Below are positions 61,059 through 64,000 of a stretch of DNA of 64,000 nucleotides, one piece after another; position 1 is the first letter of the stretch; every line of letters starts with the position of its first letter. The DNA comes from Bacteroidetes bacterium UBA4416. Its GTDB lineage: Bacteria > Bacteroidota > Bacteroidia > B-17B0 > Aurantibacillaceae. The DNA lies in contig DGQK01000064.1 in NCBI GenBank assembly GCA_002390745.1, forward strand, positions 1-64,000, read 5' to 3'. The notes under the pieces are model-generated. The model was given only the letters and a program-made list of their open reading frames with translations, ran no database searches and had not been told where the DNA came from. A program made the position numbers and the translations under genes.

Positions 61059-62210
61059 ATGAGTGTAAAATTAAGAGAAAAGAAAATGAAAGACGGGCAA
61101 ATATCCTTTTACCTGGATATTTACCATCAAAAAAAGCGCTGGTATGAATTTTTAGATATTCATGTTAGTAAAACCAAACCGACCGAAGCCGATAAGGAAA
61201 AGAAGCGGATGGCGGTGGAGATCAGAGCGAGGCGGGAAAACGAATTGATCGTTAACGATAACGGCCTGATTGATAAATCAAAACGAAAGGCTGATTTTAT
61301 TGTGTGGTTTGACGGGTATATGAAAGAGCGGGGGCTGGCTTACACACATAACCAGTCTACCCTTCTGCATTTAACAGTCTATCAGAAAGGAAACCCGCTC
61401 CCATTCACGGCGATAACTGCTGAATGGCTGAAAATCTATACAAAATACCTGCTCACCAAAGTGAGCAATAACACTACGATGGATTACCTGAAAAATATGT
61501 CCACTGCTTTTGACGAGGCTGTCAGGCAGGATATTCTGATGGTAAACCCCCTTCGTAAGATTCCGAAGCACGAAAAGCTAAAGCGCAAAAAGATTTACAG
61601 AAATCCTTTTTCATTGGATGAGCTGCAAGTGCTGGCAGATGCACCTTGCAAAATGCCCAAGCAATACAGGGAGGCATTTTTCTTTGCCTGCTTCACGGGG
61701 CTAAGGTGGAGTGATCTGAACCCGCTCCGATGGTCGGAAATCATCATTAAAACCATTAACGGGATAGAAGAGTGGTTTATGTATTTTGAGCAGGAGAAAA
61801 CAGAGGATATTGAATATATCCCACTATCCGAACAGGCCGTCTATATTCTAAAGGAGCGCATGCAGGAAAGAGATGATACTAAAGATAAAAGGCTCTATGT
61901 GTTCCCACAGATCAAGGAAACTTCTAATGCCGAAGACAAAGTGGTTTATAAACGGTTTAGCTATTACCTCAAAAAGTGGGCGGTTGCTGCCGGATTTGAC
62001 CCGAAGCGAATGTTCATTCATAATGCCCGCCATGCTTTTGCCACCAACTTAATGGAAAGCTGCCCGGAAGTTGATTTGTGGACATTATCAAAGCTGCTGG
62101 GGCACCGGACAATGGATGCCACACAGATTTATGCACACATGCGGGATAACCGGAAGAAATCGGCGGTTAAAGGCATGCCTACCCTGAATTTCAGACAAGC
62201 TGCCGCTTGA
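61059..62210 (+). CDS. Tyrosine recombinase (integrase)
   Basis: 383 aa from the ATG at 61059. N-terminal arm-binding domain (about 1-80), SAM-like core-binding domain (about 80-175), and catalytic domain with Arg216 (TGLRWSDL), His321 and Arg324 (HNARHAFATNL), His349 (LGHRT) and nucleophile Tyr358 (IYAHM). The complete active site suggests function in integration and excision of the element. Same layout as integrases of Bacteroidota conjugative transposons. Confidence 0.95.
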   Translation: MSVKLREKKMKDGQISFYLDIYHQKKRWYEFLDIHVSKTKPTEADKEKKRMAVEIRARRENELIVNDNGLIDKSKRKADFIVWFDGYMKERGLAYTHNQSTLLHLTVYQKGNPLPFTAITAEWLKIYTKYLLTKVSNNTTMDYLKNMSTAFDEAVRQDILMVNPLRKIPKHEKLKRKKIYRNPFSLDELQVLADAPCKMPKQYREAFFFACFTGLRWSDLNPLRWSEIIIKTINGIEEWFMYFEQEKTEDIEYIPLSEQAVYILKERMQERDDTKDKRLYVFPQIKETSNAEDKVVYKRFSYYLKKWAVAAGFDPKRMFIHNARHAFATNLMESCPEVDLWTLSKLLGHRTMDATQIYAHMRDNRKKSAVKGMPTLNFRQAAA

Positions 62211-62228
62211 TATTCCTTTGATACCATG

Positions 62229-62257
62229 AAAGCCCTGCCGGTTGGCAGGGCTTTTTA
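62229..62257 (+). terminator. Terminator of the integrase gene
   Basis: AAAGCCCTGCC (62229-62239) pairs with GGCAGGGCTTT (62244-62254), then T-rich. Confidence 0.9.
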
Positions 62258-62269
62258 TTAGAGCCGTTG

Positions 62270-62300
62270 TTGAAAAATCAACAAGGAATTGAAAAATCAA
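62270..62300 (+). repeat. Paired TTGA-N4-TCAA boxes, copy 1
   Basis: TTGAAAAATCAA at 62270-62281 and 62289-62300, separated by CAAGGAA. The pair lies inside a larger inverted repeat, GCCGTTGTTGA (62263-62273) and TCAACAACGGC (62297-62307), upstream of the 291-residue... gene start at 62357. Confidence 0.65.
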
Positions 62301-62344
62301 CAACGGCGATCTTCCATAGATAAGTGATATAGCTATAAATGTTT

Positions 62345-62352
62345 TATCTTTG
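62345..62352 (+). promoter_or_regulatory. -7 promoter box for the 62357 gene
   Basis: TATCTTTG fits TAnnTTTG; only four bases separate it from the ATG at 62357. Confidence 0.5.
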
Positions 62353-62356
62353 GTAT

Positions 62357-63220
62357 ATGACAGCATTTGAACACAATTTAATCCTGAACCATATTACCTA
62401 CGGCGAATCCATTCCCCCATTCCATAACAATTTTGAAGATTACAAGCAAATGGCCCACCTGTTTCTAAACCACAAAGGAAAGCATCTGTTTGTAAGCGAT
62501 ATTTTAAGCATGTATTCCGAAGGCGTGACATTGGAAACACTTTTTGCCCAGGAGCCACAGCGTTTTATCCCGGGGTCGCTGAAAGAAAAAGACGGCATCC
62601 GGCAAAAGACATGGTATGATCTATGGGGCATGGATGAGATCATGCGTGGGGATGATTTTTTTGATTACTTTTTTATCTGCAAACTCAGGCATCAAAGCCT
62701 GTTAGACATTGACGACTTTTTAAACTTTCACCTCGAATATAGTTTTAAGAACGATAAGCAGGCGTATTGTCGCTTCCTGCAATTGTCGTTGAGGCAATAC
62801 GGGGACATGCTTACTGAACAGGTCGAAACGACCGTACAGGAATGGATGGCCGCTGTGCAATCCAAAGGACATGACGATCAAAGCGAGGGTACAGACCATG
62901 AAAAAGAGGAAAAGATCAAAGGGCGACTGGCGAGGGAGGCGGGAGATCATCTGACTTGCCTGAGCCTAAACCAAACGGCTTTGCTGATTGAATACATGCA
63001 GCAGGCAGGCATTATCCTGAAAGGGGATTACCTGAACTTCACACAGGCAGGAAAGGCTTTTAATTTATTGACCGGCTATAGCGCCCATTCTTTGCGCTTG
63101 CAGCTGGGAACAAAAGGACTTACTGAAAATGCCATAAAGCATGAAGATTATAAAGAGCTGCATGAAGTCATATTGAAGCTGGCAAGCCTGATCGGGTCAA
63201 AAACAAAACCCCATAAATAA
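62357..63220 (+). CDS. Hypothetical mobile-element protein
   Basis: 287 aa from the ATG at 62357 (MTAFEHNLILNHITYGESIPPF), chosen because the promoter box at 62345 lies inside the longer frame. No signal peptide or TM helices. Helix-rich with an acidic linker (about 175-200, HDDQSEGTDHEKEEKIKG) and a C-terminal region (about 215-280, LSLNQTALLIEYMQQAGIIL ... LTGYSAHSLRLQLG) that could be DNA-binding. Family not recognised; similar unknown genes accompany integrases in this phylum. Confidence 0.8.
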   Translation: MTAFEHNLILNHITYGESIPPFHNNFEDYKQMAHLFLNHKGKHLFVSDILSMYSEGVTLETLFAQEPQRFIPGSLKEKDGIRQKTWYDLWGMDEIMRGDDFFDYFFICKLRHQSLLDIDDFLNFHLEYSFKNDKQAYCRFLQLSLRQYGDMLTEQVETTVQEWMAAVQSKGHDDQSEGTDHEKEEKIKGRLAREAGDHLTCLSLNQTALLIEYMQQAGIILKGDYLNFTQAGKAFNLLTGYSAHSLRLQLGTKGLTENAIKHEDYKELHEVILKLASLIGSKTKPHK

Positions 63221-63236
63221 CCTAATCCGTAAAACC

Positions 63237-63710
63237 ATGAAGAGCAAGGAAAAAATGAGCGTACTGCACGACCTCAGGTATGCCGGGCACATTCTGTATA
63301 CCATCCCGGAAAGGGAGTTTAATTACTTTATCGGTGCCAACCATACACGGTTTAATTCCAGCCCGATCTGTAGCTATTTACTGGTGCTTCTTAATGATCT
63401 GAATGATAACAGGGCTTTGGATGCTGAGGATTTTAAGAGGGTATGCCTCTACCTGAAAACAGACCCGGGCCAGTCCTTTACGGACTTGGTAAGGCTGATT
63501 ACTAACCGGGCGACCGGAAACGATATTGCGTTAACCCTGGCTGAAACCCAAAGGCTTTTGCAAGGTATCACCTACCTCATTGACATCACCGACCCAGGCA
63601 TGCGGTATAACAAGATTAGCTATGTGAGCCTTTCGTTAAGAGGTTTATTGGAATTTTTGTTTATGCATGCGGAGGGCCTATCGCTTGTTTCCGAGCCTGC
63701 GCTTGCTTGA
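63237..63710 (+). CDS. Hypothetical mobile-element protein
   Basis: 157 aa, helix-rich, no signal or TM segment. MKSKEKMSVLHDLRYAGHILYTIPE at the start, a central RLITNRATGNDIALTLAETQRLLQGI helix pair. It begins 16 bases after the preceding gene and is probably co-transcribed with it. No family recognised. Its stop codon lies within the second TTGA-N4-TCAA module. Confidence 0.75.
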   Translation: MKSKEKMSVLHDLRYAGHILYTIPEREFNYFIGANHTRFNSSPICSYLLVLLNDLNDNRALDAEDFKRVCLYLKTDPGQSFTDLVRLITNRATGNDIALTLAETQRLLQGITYLIDITDPGMRYNKISYVSLSLRGLLEFLFMHAEGLSLVSEPALA

Positions 63711-63737
63711 TTTTTCAATAAGGCATTGAAAAATCAA
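63707..63737 (+). repeat. Paired TTGA-N4-TCAA boxes, copy 2
   Basis: TTGATTTTTCAA (63707-63718), TAAGGCA, TTGAAAAATCAA (63726-63737). Same box sequence and same 7-base spacer length with central AAGG as copy 1. It lies between converging genes and overlaps both stop codons. Confidence 0.65.
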
Positions 63738-64000
63738 TTGCTGCTGTCCTTATAAATTTTCATCACATCAAAACTTTCCCCGGTAGCTTTATATCGGTTC
63801 TTAATCGTTGTCGCTAAACCCTTTTCCAGTTTCAGGGCAATGTCTGATTTGTGGATAAATTCGTTTGAGCCCCGGAATTTACCGGATTTAGTGTTTTGAA
63901 ACAGAGCGATGATTCCCGACTGCCTGAACCGCTCGATAATCTGTAAATACTGTTCGTAGCTGATGCCCATATCATTGATGCTGTCAATTACTATGAAATG
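63734..64000 (-). CDS. RecA-fold ATPase, C-terminal part (5' end outside the window)
   Basis: The frame is open through the window edge, giving 88 codons. It starts in a Walker B-like strand (FIVIDSIND), then IIALFQNTKSGKFRGSNEF and DIALKLEKGLATTIKNRYKATGE, the order seen in RadA/DnaB-like RecA-fold ATPases. Any ATG near 63970 would cut through this fold, so the real start is to the right. Perhaps a replication or repair ATPase of the element. Confidence 0.7.
   Translation of the reverse strand, partial: HFIVIDSINDMGISYEQYLQIIERFRQSGIIALFQNTKSGKFRGSNEFIHKSDIALKLEKGLATTIKNRYKATGESFDVMKIYKDSSN

Larger units (their letters stand above)
60797..64000. mobile_element. Left part of an integrated mobile element
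   Basis: It begins inside the GDPD gene at about 60797, continues with a non-coding attachment region, a tyrosine recombinase pointing inward, two genes of unknown function, and a RecA-fold ATPase that leaves the window. This gene order resembles integrative or mobilisable elements of Bacteroidota. The right end and any mobilisation genes lie outside the window, so the class is undetermined. Confidence 0.75.

Overview
The window looks like chromosome of a Bacteroidota bacterium, probably near the Chitinophagales/Sphingobacteriales. Evidence: TonB-dependent receptors with carboxypeptidase-like N-terminal domains, a TonB receptor/DUF4249 pair, PorQ, four proteins that look like type IX secretion (T9SS) cargo with C-terminal sorting domains, many lipoproteins, and promoters of the Bacteroidota type (TAnnTTTG at -7, TTTG or TTG about 17-22 bases upstream). 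Few genes show Shine-Dalgarno sites. Species cannot be named from sequence reading alone.

Layout. 1-3.8 kb: murI, a dispersed intergenic repeat, and a TPP riboswitch before a TonB receptor (probable thiamin-compound importer). 3.8-9.9 kb: cyclophilin-type PPIase, small lipoprotein, two glycosyltransferases, an LptF/LptG-type permease, a lipoprotein. 9.9-10.2 kb: two tRNA genes, a normal CAU tRNA and an aberrant copy with a CAC anticodon and a hairpin in its D loop, fired from a promoter back-to-back with a HAD hydrolase gene. 11-18.3 kb: aldo/keto reductase, a LuxR-type response regulator, and a 1714-aa subtilisin-like T9SS protein. 18.4-24.8 kb: two hotdog thioesterases, small unknowns, a compact DNA alkylation repair operon (AraC-OGT, 2OG-Fe(II) oxygenase, stand-alone Ada-type zinc domain, AlkB), PorQ, a Nudix hydrolase. 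24.8-29.9 kb: ECF sigma factor with an overlapping one-TM partner, LEA-type lipoprotein, T9SS cargo. 29.9-38.4 kb: UvrD-like helicase-nuclease, TonB receptor plus DUF4249 lipoprotein, L,D-transpeptidase. 38.5-47.3 kb: T9SS cargo, FAD-linked oxidase, thioredoxin lipoprotein, prmA, tpiA, peptide ABC permease, patatin-barrel protein. 47.4-60.3 kb: thioredoxin-fold protein, T9SS cargo, crcB, anmK, acyl-CoA dehydrogenase, DsbA-type oxidoreductase, DUF349 protein, MutS2 without Smr domain.

60.4 kb to the end is the left part of an integrated mobile element. A glycerophosphodiester phosphodiesterase gene is cut off after about 100 codons, followed by tyrosine recombinase, two unknown genes and the C-terminal part of a RecA-fold ATPase that runs off the window. 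The element carries a 31-bp module built from TTGA-N4-TCAA boxes in two places.

Themes: cell-envelope and secreted proteins dominate. Promoters often overlap the preceding terminator or sit only 4-9 bases before the start codon, suggesting leaderless transcripts. The strongest unexplained signals are the aberrant tRNA, the hairpin-bearing intergenic repeat, the split Ada system and the mobile-element boxes.
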